Origin: Deltaproteobacteria bacterium
Lineage (GTDB): Bacteria > UBA10199 > SBBF01
Assembly: GCA_016183175.1 (NCBI GenBank)
Contig: JACPFC010000103.1
Coordinates: 1-33,261 of the forward strand
Length of the DNA: 33,261 nucleotides
Reading direction: 5' to 3'
A program made the translations under genes and the position numbers. Within the stretch, counting starts at the first letter, position 1; every line of letters starts with the position of its first letter. This document shows positions 15,756-24,174 of this stretch, in pieces. Under the pieces are notes generated by a model, which searched no databases, was not told the origin of the DNA, and was given only the letters and a program-made list of their open reading frames with translations.

Positions 15756-16024
15756 GAAAGAAGTTCGTCAAAAAGATCTTTGTGGGAAACGGTTTTACCC
15801 TCTGCGATGTCTTTTTCCCCCTGCGCAATCGCCATAAACAGGGCTCTTTCATACTCCAACCGCTGGTAGGACTGCGGCGTCAAAACCACCGCCGCGCTTT
15901 CGCCGTTTTGGGTGAGAACCAGAACCTCTTGAGAGGCCTTCATTTTTTTGAGGTAGGTCTTGGAAGACTGCCGAAACCGCGAGAGGGGGACAATCCCTTT
16001 TTCAAGATTCAGTAAAGTACTCAT
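15752..16024 (-). CDS. Phd/YefM-family antitoxin
   Basis: A 90-residue protein. The N-terminus (IVPLSRFRQSSKTYLKKMKASQEVLVLTQNG) followed by AAVVLTPQSYQRLEYE is the Phd/YefM DNA-binding fold; the charged C-terminal half is the likely toxin-binding part. It precedes and overlaps the toxin gene by 4 bp, the usual antitoxin-first order. The complex is expected to repress its own promoter; palindromes at 16084-16113 are candidate operators. Confidence 0.9.
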   Translation of the reverse strand: MSTLLNLEKGIVPLSRFRQSSKTYLKKMKASQEVLVLTQNGESAAVVLTPQSYQRLEYERALFMAIAQGEKDIAEGKTVSHKDLFDELLS

Positions 16025-16035
16025 AAAGTACCTTA

Positions 16036-16064
16036 AAAATATCTTAAAAAGACTTTAATGTCAA
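16036..16064 (-). promoter_or_regulatory. Putative toxin-antitoxin promoter
   Basis: On the minus strand TTGACA (16059-16064) and TATTTT (16036-16041) are 17 bp apart. Transcription would start about 5 nt before the antitoxin ATG, so the message would be nearly leaderless. The -10 box is imperfect. Confidence 0.5.
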
Positions 16065-16083
16065 CTTCGGCGGAGGGGTGAAA

Positions 16084-16113
16084 ATTCGCGAATATTCGCG
16101 AATATTCGCGAAT
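16084..16113. repeat. Three tandem copies of the palindrome ATTCGCGAAT
   Basis: The 10-bp perfect palindrome ATTCGCGAAT is repeated head to tail three times with no spacer. It sits in the divergent spacer between the toxin-antitoxin module and leuC, 20 bp upstream of the antitoxin -35 box. It could be an operator array for either transcript or a simple repeat; no direct evidence decides. Confidence 0.9.
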
Positions 16114-16180
16114 CATCTTGACGACTCGATAATCTTCAAATACCGGTCTGTTAGATGCAATGCTTTCCGGAACGCCGCGT

Positions 16181-17599
16181 ATGAAAAAAACCCTCTTCGA
16201 TAAAATCTGGGAAAATCATGTTGTTAAGGTTCTTCCCGACGGCGCAACACTCCTCTACATCGACCGGCATCTGGTTCACGAAGTCACTTCCCCGCAGGCC
16301 TTTGAGGGCTTAAGACTTGCCGGGCGCAAGGTCCGACAGCCGGAACTGACCGTTGCCACGATGGATCATAATGTCCCGACGGTGGACAAAAGGCACATCA
16401 CCGATCCCATTTCCAAGGCCCAGGTGGAAACGCTTGAAAAAAATTGCCGTGATTTTGGGGTGACTCTGTACGGACTGGAGAGCGACAAACAGGGGATTGT
16501 CCATGTGATCGGGCCGGAGTTGGGTCTCACTCTTCCGGGGACAACGATTGTTTGCGGCGACAGCCACACCTCGACCCATGGCGCTTTCGGAGCATTGGCC
16601 TTCGGTATCGGCACATCCGAAGTGGAACATGTGTTGGCCACGCAATGCCTGGTGCAGACAAAACCGAAAACGTTCCGCGTCACCTTCAACGGAAAACGGG
16701 CCAATGGTGTGACGGCGAAGGATTTGATCTTAAAACTGATCGGCATGATCGGCACCGCCGGAGGAACCGGCCATGTTCTCGAATATGCCGGTGAGGCCAT
16801 TACCTCGCTTTCCATGGAAGGAAGAATGACCATCTGCAACATGAGCATTGAGGCGGGCGCCCGGGCCGGATTGATCGCCCCCGACGACACGACATTTAAT
16901 TATATTTCGTCCGGCAACTGCCAGTCGGGCTCCGACCGCCCTTATGCCCCCAAAGGAAAAAAACTTGATGAGGCAATTGCCTTTTGGAAGACACTCCGCA
17001 CCGATGAGGACGCCAAATACGACCGTAAGATTACCATCGATGTGTCGAAGATGGCTCCGCAGGTCACTTGGGGCACCAGCCCCGGCATGGTGACCGATGT
17101 ATCATCGACTGTTCCGCAACCCGATGCTGTGCCTGGCTTGACCTCCACTGATGTTGAAAAGGCCCTCCAATATATGGGTCTGGCCCCTGGCCAGAAAATA
17201 ACCGATCTCGCGGTGGATGTGGTCTTTATCGGAAGTTGTACGAACTCGCGGATCGAGGATTTACGGGCCGCCGCCGGTATTTTTAAAAACCGCAAGGTGA
17301 AATCGGGTGTGACCACGCTGATTGTTCCGGGGAGCGAACAGGTGGCCCGGCAGGCCGAACGCGAAGGATTGGACAAAATTTTCAAAGAGGCAGGCGCCCA
17401 GTGGCGCTCCGCCGGATGCAGTATGTGTCTGGCCATGAATCCCGACAAACTTCAGCCGAAGCAGAGGTGCGCTTCAACGTCAAACCGGAATTTTGAGGGG
17501 CGCCAGGGCAAAGGGGGACGGACGCATTTGGTCAGTCCGCAGATGGCGGCCGCGGCGGCTATCGAGGGACATTTTGTGGATATACGAACATGGAAGTAA
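16181..17599 (+). CDS. leuC: 3-isopropylmalate dehydratase large subunit
   Basis: A 472-residue aconitase-family subunit that, with LeuD, isomerises 2- to 3-isopropylmalate in leucine synthesis. The [4Fe-4S] ligands are visible in [15 protein letters not shown] and [10 protein letters not shown]. The N-terminal motifs ATMDHNVPT and [27 protein letters not shown] are typical of bacterial LeuC. ATG at 16181 ([10 protein letters not shown]) matches family starts; an in-frame ATG at 16160 is a possible alternative. The Shine-Dalgarno is weak. LeuD follows after a 98-bp gap filled with a palindromic repeat. Confidence 0.97.
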   Translation: MKKTLFDKIWENHVVKVLPDGATLLYIDRHLVHEVTSPQAFEGLRLAGRKVRQPELTVATMDHNVPTVDKRHITDPISKAQVETLEKNCRDFGVTLYGLESDKQGIVHVIGPELGLTLPGTTIVCGDSHTSTHGAFGALAFGIGTSEVEHVLATQCLVQTKPKTFRVTFNGKRANGVTAKDLILKLIGMIGTAGGTGHVLEYAGEAITSLSMEGRMTICNMSIEAGARAGLIAPDDTTFNYISSGNCQSGSDRPYAPKGKKLDEAIAFWKTLRTDEDAKYDRKITIDVSKMAPQVTWGTSPGMVTDVSSTVPQPDAVPGLTSTDVEKALQYMGLAPGQKITDLAVDVVFIGSCTNSRIEDLRAAAGIFKNRKVKSGVTTLIVPGSEQVARQAEREGLDKIFKEAGAQWRSAGCSMCLAMNPDKLQPKQRCASTSNRNFEGRQGKGGRTHLVSPQMAAAAAIEGHFVDIRTWK

Positions 17600-17603
17600 C
17601 AAC

Positions 17604-17690
17604 CGTTCTTACGTGCCTACGTTTTATACGTTCATACGTTTAATACGTTAAAAACGTAAGCACGTATTAAACGTACAAAACGTAAGAACG
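17604..17690. repeat. ACGT-rich nested inverted repeat between leuC and leuD
   Basis: The ends CGTTCTTACG (17604-17613) and CGTAAGAACG (17681-17690) are perfect inverted repeats. Between them TACGT/ACGTA units recur every 8-10 bp, and TTTAATACGT is mirrored by ACGTATTAAA about the centre. The whole can fold as one long hairpin. It occupies nearly all of the leuC-leuD spacer. Confidence 0.8.
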
Positions 17691-17697
17691 TACGCAC

Positions 17698-18351
17698 ATG
17701 AATTCATTCACCCAACACACCGGAAAAATAGCGGTCTTGAACCGCGCCAACATCGATACCGATCAGATCATCTCGAAGGAATTTCTGAAGTCGATCAAAA
17801 AAACCGGTTTTGGAGAGCATCTGTTTCACGATTGGCGGCACAAAGAGGACGGTCGCTTAAACCCCGATTTCGAACTCAATCAGCCTCGTTTTAAGGGGGC
17901 GTCCATTCTGATCGCGGGAAATAATTTCGGTTGCGGCTCGTCAAGGGAACACGCGGTCTGGGCCGTTTTACAATACGGCTTTCGCGTCGTCATCGCCCCG
18001 CAGAAAATTTCGGGCGGGCAGATTATTCCGGGCTTTGCCGATATTTTCAAAAACAACAGCGTCAAAAACGGTCTTTTGACCATCGAGCTTAAGGAAGAAG
18101 AGGTAAATGAGCTGATTCAACTGGTGGACGCTCATGAAGGTTTAAAAGCCACCGTCGATCTCCCCGCCCAAAAGATCATTCTGCAATTTGCCAACGGGCA
18201 TCAGGCCGAGGGCGAGCGCGAATTTTCGTTTCAGATCGATTCCGGCGTGAAACAGCATTTTTTGGAAGGATTGGACGAAATCGGCCGGAGCCTGAAATAC
18301 GACAAAAAAATCGGCGAATTTGAGAAGAAACACAACACACAAATGGGCTAA
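17698..18351 (+). CDS. leuD: 3-isopropylmalate dehydratase small subunit
   Basis: A 217-residue swivelling-domain subunit pairing with LeuC. Family motifs are NRANIDTDQIISKEFL near residue 16, GNNFGCGSSREHAVWAV near 75-90 and FADIFKNNSVKNGLL near 118. The length fits the proteobacterial LeuD type of about 200-215 residues. ATG at 17698 follows directly after the ACGT-rich repeat and has no clear Shine-Dalgarno, which may reduce coupling with leuC. Confidence 0.97.
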   Translation: MNSFTQHTGKIAVLNRANIDTDQIISKEFLKSIKKTGFGEHLFHDWRHKEDGRLNPDFELNQPRFKGASILIAGNNFGCGSSREHAVWAVLQYGFRVVIAPQKISGGQIIPGFADIFKNNSVKNGLLTIELKEEEVNELIQLVDAHEGLKATVDLPAQKIILQFANGHQAEGEREFSFQIDSGVKQHFLEGLDEIGRSLKYDKKIGEFEKKHNTQMG

Positions 18352-18353
18352 TT

Positions 18354-18446
18354 GTCATTCCCGCGTAGGCGGGAATCCAGTTTTTTTTGTACTGATGCCC
18401 CATTTTAATGAGGACATGTCTGGATCCCCGCTTTCGCGGGGATGAC
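18354..18446. repeat. 93-bp GTCATTCCCGC-type element with terminal hairpins
   Basis: The left end GTCATTCCCGC..GCGGGAATCCAG (18354-18380) and the right end CTGGATCCCCGC..GCGGGGATGAC (18420-18446) are imperfect inverted repeats of 27 bp, and each end is itself a hairpin. It begins 2 bp after the leuD stop. The sequence type is very widely scattered in proteobacterial genomes as a REP/small-palindrome repeat. Confidence 0.85.
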
Positions 18447-18462
18447 AACAGGAAGAGTTCTT

Positions 18463-19230
18463 ATGCGATACTTGTTTTTCCCGATCGTTTTATTGGTGCC
18501 TTCGTTGAGCTTCTCCCAATCCCCTTCCGGATACGACATCATGAAGGAGCAGGAAAAAAGAAACACCGGCTATCACGACGAGAAATCAATCGGTCAAATG
18601 CTGTTGATCGGGTCGCATGGAGAAAAAACCGAGAGGGAATTTGAATTTCGGAAGCTGGAAAAAACAGGGGGCGTGGGAGACAAGTCGCTCATCAAATTCA
18701 TCAAGCCGGCGGACATCCAGCGAACGGGGCTTTTAAGTTTTCAAAACAAAAACCGGAATGATGACCAGTGGCTCTTTCTTCCCGCCATGGGAAAGACAAA
18801 GCGGATTTCCGGAACGGGGAAAAGCGGCAGTTTTGTCGGCTCGGAATTCAGCTATGAGGATTTGATCCCGCCGGACATCGACAAGTATTCTTATCGGTTT
18901 ATCAAAGAAGAGGGATGCAGTGATGGGGTATGCTTTATCATCGAGGCCCGCCCCAAATTTTCCGATTCCGCCTATTCCAAAACCGTCTCGTGGATCCGAA
19001 TGGACAATTATCAGACGATCAAAGTTGACTTTTATGATCTTAAAGGGCGCCTTTTAAAAACCGCCCTCTTCGAAAATCTCACGCTCACCAACAATCGGTT
19101 CTGGCGGCCACTCAAAATTTCGGTGGAAAATCACCGGAACAACAAACAGACCGAACTGATGATCAGCGGCCTCAAACTCGACAACGGTTTTAAGACATCC
19201 GACTTTACGCAGATGGCGCTGGAGAGGTAA
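18463..19230 (+). CDS. LolA-like 'outer membrane lipoprotein-sorting' periplasmic protein
   Basis: About 255 residues with an N-terminal signal peptide (MRYLFFPIVLLVPSLSFSQS). The mature part has the pattern of the LolA-like sorting family (PF17131 type): SLIKFIKPADIQRTGLL, WLFLPAMGKTKRIS, GSEFSYEDL, and a later KVDFYDLKGRLLKT. Such proteins have a lipid-binding half barrel. They commonly occur with a beta-barrel and an RND/MMPL exporter; the barrel follows here but no exporter is in the window. ATG 18463 has AGGAAG seven bases upstream; an earlier ATG at 18442 lies inside the repeat. Substrate unknown. Confidence 0.85.
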   Translation: MRYLFFPIVLLVPSLSFSQSPSGYDIMKEQEKRNTGYHDEKSIGQMLLIGSHGEKTEREFEFRKLEKTGGVGDKSLIKFIKPADIQRTGLLSFQNKNRNDDQWLFLPAMGKTKRISGTGKSGSFVGSEFSYEDLIPPDIDKYSYRFIKEEGCSDGVCFIIEARPKFSDSAYSKTVSWIRMDNYQTIKVDFYDLKGRLLKTALFENLTLTNNRFWRPLKISVENHRNNKQTELMISGLKLDNGFKTSDFTQMALER

Positions 19231-19246
19231 CCTCGCAAAAGGCCCG

Positions 19247-20578
19247 ATGAAGCGCGTCCTTATTATCCTCCTTTGTCTGTTCCCCATCCCGGCTTCCGCC
19301 TATCTTGAATACAAGATCGAACCCTCCTTTGAACACTTGAGCTTCCTCCCCAACCGCGACGATTACCGGATCAACGATCAGGAAACCTTCGAGGCAAAAT
19401 TCGGGTTTGTCTACGACAATGAAAAAAACTTCAAGGTCGACATCCAGCCCCGCTTTAAAATCGACTTTCGCGATTTCAGCCGGAACCGGTATTTTCCAGA
19501 CGATGCTTATCTGAAATATTACCGGCCGGAGTGGGAAATCTGGGGGGGGTTGCAGACGATGACATGGGGGGTTGCCGAATCGTTCAACCCCACCGACATC
19601 CTCAATCGCCGCGATTTTGAGGACAACTACTACGACTCTGAAAAATTGGGAGAGGCGATCGGTGGATTCAAATACGGGTGGAACAGCGCGGGGCCGTTTG
19701 ACAGCCTCACTCTCACCCTCCTTGCCCTCCCTTTTTTTCAGGAGGCGCCTCTGCCGGAGGATGACAGCCGTTTTGCGCTGACCGGGTCGGCGGGGGGGAT
19801 TCCCTATTCCCTCTTCGACGATCAGGATAAAATGGACTATCCCCAATCGATCGGCGGTGCCCTGGAGATTGCGGCAACCATCAAAAGTGTGGACCTCTCG
19901 CTCCATTTTTATCATGGGCCGGAACGAAACCCCGCCTTTCAGCTGATGATCGACGATAACGGGCGCTTAAGGCTTCAACCTTTCTATTATTTGATCGACA
20001 TGATCGGCTTTAATATCGAGGCCTCTGTCGGCAATTTTGTCCTCCGGCTTGAGGCGACGGGAAAAATCACCTCGGTAAACGACCCGAGACCGCACGACCT
20101 CCCTTTTGAGGACAACAACGCAGTGCCTTCGAACCACATCCAGTTTGTCCCCGGCCTTGACTACACCTTCACCGACTTTTTGGGCAAAGGGGCTCTGCGT
20201 TTCATTGTTGAATATCTGGGCGAAGATGACCGCTCCAACACACTTCGCGATTTTCGGCCATTCAAAAACGATTTTTTTGCCGGATTTCAATATGACTTCA
20301 ACAACACCCGTTTAACTCAACTCAAATTCGGCGTCATTAAAGATTTGGCCAATCAGGAGGCAATGATGAAGTTCGAATTTGACACAAAAATCTACCGCGA
20401 ACTCAAATTTGCAATCGAGGGGGTTTTTGTCCACCGCGACAGTACCCTCCCCAACAGCCCGCTTTCCTTTTTTGACAATAATTCCTACCTGTTAGGACGG
20501 CTTTCCTACGCCTTTGGGGAAAGGGTGGAGGCAAGAAAAGACAAAAAGTTTAAGCAACTTCTCCAAGGGCATCATTGA
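19247..20578 (+). CDS. Outer-membrane beta-barrel protein (DUF1302-like)
   Basis: A 443-residue protein with a clear signal peptide (MKRVLIILLCLFPIPASA). The rest alternates polar and hydrophobic residues with many aromatic positions, and lacks long hydrophobic helices, as in outer-membrane barrels. The stretch EIWGGLQTMTWGVAESFNPT resembles the 'GRQ..WG....NP.D' feature of DUF1302-type and related porin-like proteins. The gene lies 16 bp after the LolA-like gene and is probably cotranscribed. Together they suggest export or insertion of an envelope lipid or lipoprotein; the cargo cannot be inferred. Its 3' end overlaps the convergent RHH gene by 29 bp. Confidence 0.75.
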   Translation: MKRVLIILLCLFPIPASAYLEYKIEPSFEHLSFLPNRDDYRINDQETFEAKFGFVYDNEKNFKVDIQPRFKIDFRDFSRNRYFPDDAYLKYYRPEWEIWGGLQTMTWGVAESFNPTDILNRRDFEDNYYDSEKLGEAIGGFKYGWNSAGPFDSLTLTLLALPFFQEAPLPEDDSRFALTGSAGGIPYSLFDDQDKMDYPQSIGGALEIAATIKSVDLSLHFYHGPERNPAFQLMIDDNGRLRLQPFYYLIDMIGFNIEASVGNFVLRLEATGKITSVNDPRPHDLPFEDNNAVPSNHIQFVPGLDYTFTDFLGKGALRFIVEYLGEDDRSNTLRDFRPFKNDFFAGFQYDFNNTRLTQLKFGVIKDLANQEAMMKFEFDTKIYRELKFAIEGVFVHRDSTLPNSPLSFFDNNSYLLGRLSYAFGERVEARKDKKFKQLLQGHH

Positions 20579-20828
20579 TAATGGAATCGCTGACGCCATG
20601 CCTCTTCAGACTCTCAACCAGCTTTTCCACTTTTGGATCTTCAAGACGTTCGAGGTCGGCGCGGAGCCCCTGCCCGATATAGTGCCGCATTAAGGGCTGG
20701 TAGCCGCCAAATCCCAGCACAGGCGCGATTCGCTTCAGATCCTCGATGACATCCTCCGGCATGCGAGCCGTAATCACACTCATCGGACGATCCTTGCGAA
20801 GTCGTTTTCTTAAGCTAGACATCTTCAT
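20550..20828 (-). CDS. Ribbon-helix-helix (CopG/BrnA-like) antitoxin-type protein, orphan
   Basis: A 92-residue protein. The segment SVITARMPEDVIEDLKRIAP followed by GYQPLMRHYIGQGLRADLER fits a beta-strand plus two helices, the RHH DNA-binding fold used by CopG- and BrnA-type antitoxins. The ATG at 20828 has a GGAAAGGAAA Shine-Dalgarno. No toxin gene lies next to it on either side, so it is either a solitary regulator or an antitoxin remnant. Its end overlaps the barrel gene on the other strand. Confidence 0.65.
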   Translation of the reverse strand: MKMSSLRKRLRKDRPMSVITARMPEDVIEDLKRIAPVLGFGGYQPLMRHYIGQGLRADLERLEDPKVEKLVESLKRHGVSDSIINDALGEVA

Positions 20829-20948
20829 AAAATTTCCTTTCCCCGGTCGTCGCCAAGTAGACTCCAACTATATGTACATTGTCAATACGTTTATTTCCTA
20901 TTCTTTTTAAAGTTCTTTGTTGGCTTAAATCTATTAATTATCAAATAG

Positions 20949-22151
20949 TTATAAGAACTTGATCTTCTTAACTTTCCTCTTGCCGACTTGGAGGAGGTAT
21001 TCCCCGTTGGCGGGCAGTTGTATTTGCGGGTCGGAGACTTTTTGTTGGTTGAGTTTGACTCCCCCCTGGACGACCATCCGGCGGGCCTCGCTGTTACTGG
21101 GGGTCAACCCCGCCTGCGTCATCAGAGAGAGAAGGCCGACTTTGCCGGTGCCGGCGGGGAGGCTGAACTCTTCGACCTCATCCGGAAGTGCCCCCCCTTT
21201 GAAAACCGATTCAAACTCAACGGCCGCTTTTTCAGCCTCTTTTTCGGAATGGAATCGGGCAACCATCTCGCGGGCCAGATTGACCTTAACCTCTTTGGGA
21301 TGAAGGGCCCCCTCTTCCACCTTCTTTTTCATGGACTCGATCTCGGAGGTCTCTTTGGCGCTCAACAGTTCGTAATAGCGCCACATGAGTGAATCGGAAA
21401 TCGACATGATCTTGCCGAAGATATCTTTGGGCGGCTCGTCGATGCCGATATAATTGCCATACGACTTGCTCATTTTTCTGATCCCGTCGATGCCTTCCAA
21501 AAGAGGCAGAGTCAGGACAACCTGTGACTCCTGTCCATACCTTTTCTGTAAAGTGCGCCCCATCAACAGGTTGAATTTCTGGTCGGTGCCCCCGAGTTCA
21601 ACATCGGCTTTCAAGTGAACCGAGTCATAACCCTGCATGAGAGGATAATAGAACTCAAGAATGCTGATATCCTGACCCGATTTGAAGCGCATTTTAAAAT
21701 CATCCCTTTCCATCATGCGGGCCACGGTAAATTTTGAGCCCATTTGGGCAAATTCAATGGGGGGCATTTTGCCCAACCATTCGCTGTTGAATACAACTTC
21801 CGTTTTCTTTCTATCCAGAATCTTGAACACCTGACTTTCATAAGTCCCGGCATTTTCTTTCACCTGTTCTGCCGTCATCACCTTGCGTGTTTCCGAAACC
21901 CCGCTGGGATCGCCCACCATTCCGGTAAAATCGCCGATCAAAAAAATCACCTGATGCCCCAGCTCCTGAAACTGGCGCAGTTTATTGAGAAGAACCGTGT
22001 GGCCCAGATGCAGATCGGGGGCGGTGGGGTCGAAGCCGGCCTTGATGCGGAGAGGTTTGCCTTTTTTAAGTTTGGCGGCGAGTTCCTTTTCGGTGATGAG
22101 TTCGACAACGCCCCGTTTGATGAGGGATAATTGTTCGGGAATCGGTTTCAT
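20949..22151 (-). CDS. tyrS: Tyrosyl-tRNA synthetase
   Basis: A 400-residue class I synthetase. HIGH is HLGH in [14 protein letters not shown] near residue 50; KMSKS is intact in [12 protein letters not shown] near 230. The [13 protein letters not shown] stretch is the tyrosine/tRNA recognition region. The C-terminal ~70 residues ([21 protein letters not shown]) form the S4-like RNA-binding domain. The length and the [12 protein letters not shown] form resemble the TyrZ-type branch. The start is ATG at 22151, 51 bp after ymdB-like with a palindromic repeat in between. It is the last gene of the long minus-strand series. Confidence 0.97.
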   Translation of the reverse strand: MKPIPEQLSLIKRGVVELITEKELAAKLKKGKPLRIKAGFDPTAPDLHLGHTVLLNKLRQFQELGHQVIFLIGDFTGMVGDPSGVSETRKVMTAEQVKENAGTYESQVFKILDRKKTEVVFNSEWLGKMPPIEFAQMGSKFTVARMMERDDFKMRFKSGQDISILEFYYPLMQGYDSVHLKADVELGGTDQKFNLLMGRTLQKRYGQESQVVLTLPLLEGIDGIRKMSKSYGNYIGIDEPPKDIFGKIMSISDSLMWRYYELLSAKETSEIESMKKKVEEGALHPKEVKVNLAREMVARFHSEKEAEKAAVEFESVFKGGALPDEVEEFSLPAGTGKVGLLSLMTQAGLTPSNSEARRMVVQGGVKLNQQKVSDPQIQLPANGEYLLQVGKRKVKKIKFL

Positions 22152-22156
22152 TGATG

Positions 22157-22204
22157 AAATCCCCCCACTCCCCCCTTCGACAAAGGAGGGCGCCGGGGGG
22201 ATTT
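22157..22204. repeat. AAATCCCCCC/GGGGGGATTT palindromic repeat, intergenic copy
   Basis: AAATCCCCCC at the left is mirrored by GGGGGGATTT at the right, with CCTT..AAGG inside. The 48-bp unit lies between the ymdB-like stop and the tyrS start. It is the short form of the repeat translated inside aguA at 10371-10449. Confidence 0.85.
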
Positions 22205-23024
22205 ATTTCGGCCACTGACGAGATACCTCATCCGGAATCCGCTCGCAAACTCTTTTAATCGACACCGCCCGTTTTGCCGTCTCGTCAATCTCGATAATCG
22301 CGCCGCACAGGCGGACGTCACCGCTTGCCACTTCGAACTTCTTCACCGGAAGGGTGGTGCGGAACCGTTTGAGAACCGCCTCTTTTTCCTGGCCGATAAC
22401 CGAATGGTAGGGACCGGTCATTCCCAGATCGGTGATATAGGCGCATCCCCCGGGCAAAATCTCTTCATCGGAGGTTTGCACATGCGTGTGAGTTCCCACA
22501 CAGGCCTGAACCCGTCCATCGGCATGCCACCCCATGGCGCGCTTTTCGGAGGTGGCCTCGGCATGCATGTCCACAATCACGGCATCCGCCTCATTGTCCA
22601 CCTCGTCCAAGACCCGGTCGAGCGCCTGCAGGGGATAATCGGCCTGCTGGGGCATAAAAATCTGCCCGATGATATTGATCACTGCAACCCGCCCCCCTTT
22701 TTTTGTCTCCACGATCCCCCACCCTTTTCCAGGCGCCTCCGAAGGGAAATTGGCCGGACGAATCAGGCGGCACCCCGGTTCATTCAGATACGGATAGATG
22801 TCGTGGCTGTGCCAGATATGGTTTCCGGAGGTGAGAAAATCGACCGACGATTCGAAGAGCTCTTTGGCAAGCCTGACCGAAACTCCCCTCCCTTCCGCGG
22901 CGTTTTCACCGTTGCCGATGACCAGGTCCAGCGCATGCTCGCGCCGCAAACGGGGAACGACTTCACGAACCGCATGGCGCCCCGGTTTGCCGAAGATATC
23001 GCCGATGAAGAGGACTTTAAGCAT
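22203..23024 (-). CDS. YmdB-family metallophosphoesterase
   Basis: A 273-residue protein of the TIGR00282/YmdB family. Metal-binding motifs are visible in order: FIGDIFGKPGR (Asp 8), NGENAAEG, TSGNHIW, DMHAEATSEK and GTHTHVQTSDE, the two-metal phosphodiesterase set. Bacillus YmdB hydrolyses cyclic nucleotides in vitro and affects biofilm formation; the role here is unknown. The ATG at 23024 directly abuts the fthC stop, so the two genes are coupled. Confidence 0.93.
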   Translation of the reverse strand: MLKVLFIGDIFGKPGRHAVREVVPRLRREHALDLVIGNGENAAEGRGVSVRLAKELFESSVDFLTSGNHIWHSHDIYPYLNEPGCRLIRPANFPSEAPGKGWGIVETKKGGRVAVINIIGQIFMPQQADYPLQALDRVLDEVDNEADAVIVDMHAEATSEKRAMGWHADGRVQACVGTHTHVQTSDEEILPGGCAYITDLGMTGPYHSVIGQEKEAVLKRFRTTLPVKKFEVASGDVRLCGAIIEIDETAKRAVSIKRVCERIPDEVSRQWPK

Positions 23025-23588
23025 TTAAAAGATATATTCGTTCTTTTCGGTGATGACTTTTTTCAGCCGGCAATCCCACGCATCCGCGGGGAGTTCATCC
23101 ACCACCTGAAAATCGTAGGCCAGCCCTACCGTCCGGTTGGGAAAGTTTTTCAGCAGATTGTCGTAAAACGCCTTTCCGTAGCCCAGGCGATGCCCCTTTT
23201 TGTCGAAGACAATTCCCGGCGCGACAATCAATCCCAGGTCTTCGAGTTTTTCCAGCGGTGGACAACTGTCTTTAGGCTCGGGGATTCCCCATGCCCCTTT
23301 TTGCAGATCGGAGGGCTCTTGCACCTCATAAAAACGAAGCCCCTGTTCCACGCGCGGAAAATAAACGGAATATCCCGACTCGAGGGCCTTCATGAACAGG
23401 AGTTTGGTCTCCACCTCGTTCTTGATGGGGGCATAGAGGCCGATATTCTCCGTCTGCCCCCACACCTCCGATTTGATCAGCTTTTCCTGAATCGGCTTGC
23501 TTAAAAGATGAACCTTCTCCTCGGGCAGGGCCAGCCTCTTTTCAAGCATTCCCTTCCGCAGTTCTTCTTTTTTCGGATTTTGTGTCAT
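23025..23588 (-). CDS. fthC: 5-formyltetrahydrofolate cyclo-ligase
   Basis: A 187-residue enzyme converting 5-formyl-THF to 5,10-methenyl-THF with ATP. The diagnostic motif GHRLGYGKAFYD near residue 132 and the N-terminal KEELRKGMLEKRLAL are present, as are YFPRVEQG and LIVAPGIVFD. It lies directly after the 6S RNA, as ygfA does in E. coli. Its start (ATG at 23588) is 21 bases after the 6S RNA end, so it is probably read from the same transcript. Confidence 0.96.
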   Translation of the reverse strand: MTQNPKKEELRKGMLEKRLALPEEKVHLLSKPIQEKLIKSEVWGQTENIGLYAPIKNEVETKLLFMKALESGYSVYFPRVEQGLRFYEVQEPSDLQKGAWGIPEPKDSCPPLEKLEDLGLIVAPGIVFDKKGHRLGYGKAFYDNLLKNFPNRTVGLAYDFQVVDELPADAWDCRLKKVITEKNEYIF

Positions 23589-23608
23589 GGAGAATTTAAA
23601 ACAAAAAA

Positions 23609-23797
23609 ATCCCCGCCATTAGGCCGTTTGGGCAGTTATTATTTTTGAACCCTGATTATATCAGGTGGGGCCCATTTTACCCCTTTAGGCTTCCCGCCAC
23701 ACTACGAGGCGGGCATGCTCACCAGGGCAAGGGACAGGCCCCTTTTTAATTCTATCGGTTCTAAAATAATGTAACTCCCCTCGCACCAGGCAGGGAT
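23609..23797 (-). ncRNA. ssrS: 6S RNA
   Basis: About 189 nt between zapA and fthC, the conserved proteobacterial location. The ends pair: ATCCCTGCC at the 5' side with GGCGGGGAT at the 3' side. The minus strand contains GGTGAGCATGC (23713-23723) followed by a hairpin and GAAGCCT, closely matching E. coli 6S; ACCGATA and CAGGGTTCAA match other conserved blocks. A T-run (seven A on the plus strand at 23603-23609) closes the 3' end as a terminator or processing site. 6S RNA mimics an open promoter and binds sigma-70 RNA polymerase. The ends are approximate. Confidence 0.92.
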
Positions 23798-23798
23798 C

Positions 23799-24101
23799 TT
23801 ACATTCTTTCTTTTTTCAATTCCGACACGGCCTCTTCACTGCCGGAAAGCAATTCCTTCATCCGGCCAACCCAACCCCGAACTTTTTCCGCCTGCCGGCG
23901 CTTTTCGTTGAACAGATCCTCCGCGATATTCAGCGCCGCCAAGATGGCCACATTGGCCGTGGAGATCGCCTTTTTGCTCGCGACGATCTCGTGCATCCTC
24001 TTATTAACATAATCGGCCACTTTTTTCACCTGTTTTTCGTCAGCCTCCGTTTTGATGGTGAAGGGCTGATCCAAAATGGTCAGGTCATAGGATTTTTTCA
24101 T
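23799..24101 (-). CDS. zapA: Cell division protein ZapA
   Basis: A 100-residue FtsZ-ring-associated protein. The N-terminal globular part (YDLTILDQPFTIKTEADE) and the helix VKKVADYVNKRMHEIV, then ANVAILAALNIAEDLFNEK, match ZapA; the C-terminal half is a Glu/Lys-rich coiled coil for dimerisation. It bundles FtsZ filaments. A strong promoter lies 26 bp before its ATG, and the 6S RNA begins right after its stop. Confidence 0.95.
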   Translation of the reverse strand: MKKSYDLTILDQPFTIKTEADEKQVKKVADYVNKRMHEIVASKKAISTANVAILAALNIAEDLFNEKRRQAEKVRGWVGRMKELLSGSEEAVSELKKERM

Positions 24102-24126
24102 TGGGTCACCGATTAAGGACGGCGCA

Positions 24127-24156
24127 AATATAAGGAGGGGAACGATTTCTTGTCAA
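24127..24156 (-). promoter_or_regulatory. Promoter of zapA and 6S RNA
   Basis: On the minus strand TTGACA (24151-24156) and TATATT (24127-24132) are 18 bp apart, near-consensus for sigma-70. Predicted start is about 24120, giving an ~18-nt leader to zapA. It separates zapA and the 6S RNA from the upstream rluB end. Confidence 0.7.
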
Positions 24157-24174
24157 GACATAAAGAACCGTTTT

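Noticed and set aside
16084-16113. CRISPR array
   Set aside because: The repeats are 10-bp palindromes without spacers; the GAACTTT and ACGT repeats likewise lack unique spacers of constant size.
20880-20890. Promoter for the orphan RHH gene (TTGACA on the minus strand)
   Set aside because: No acceptable -10 box is found at 16-18 bp, so it is mentioned only as a possibility in the findings.
22404-23504. Long open frame (366 codons) on the plus strand
   Set aside because: It is antisense to the ymdB-like and fthC genes, which carry complete motifs.
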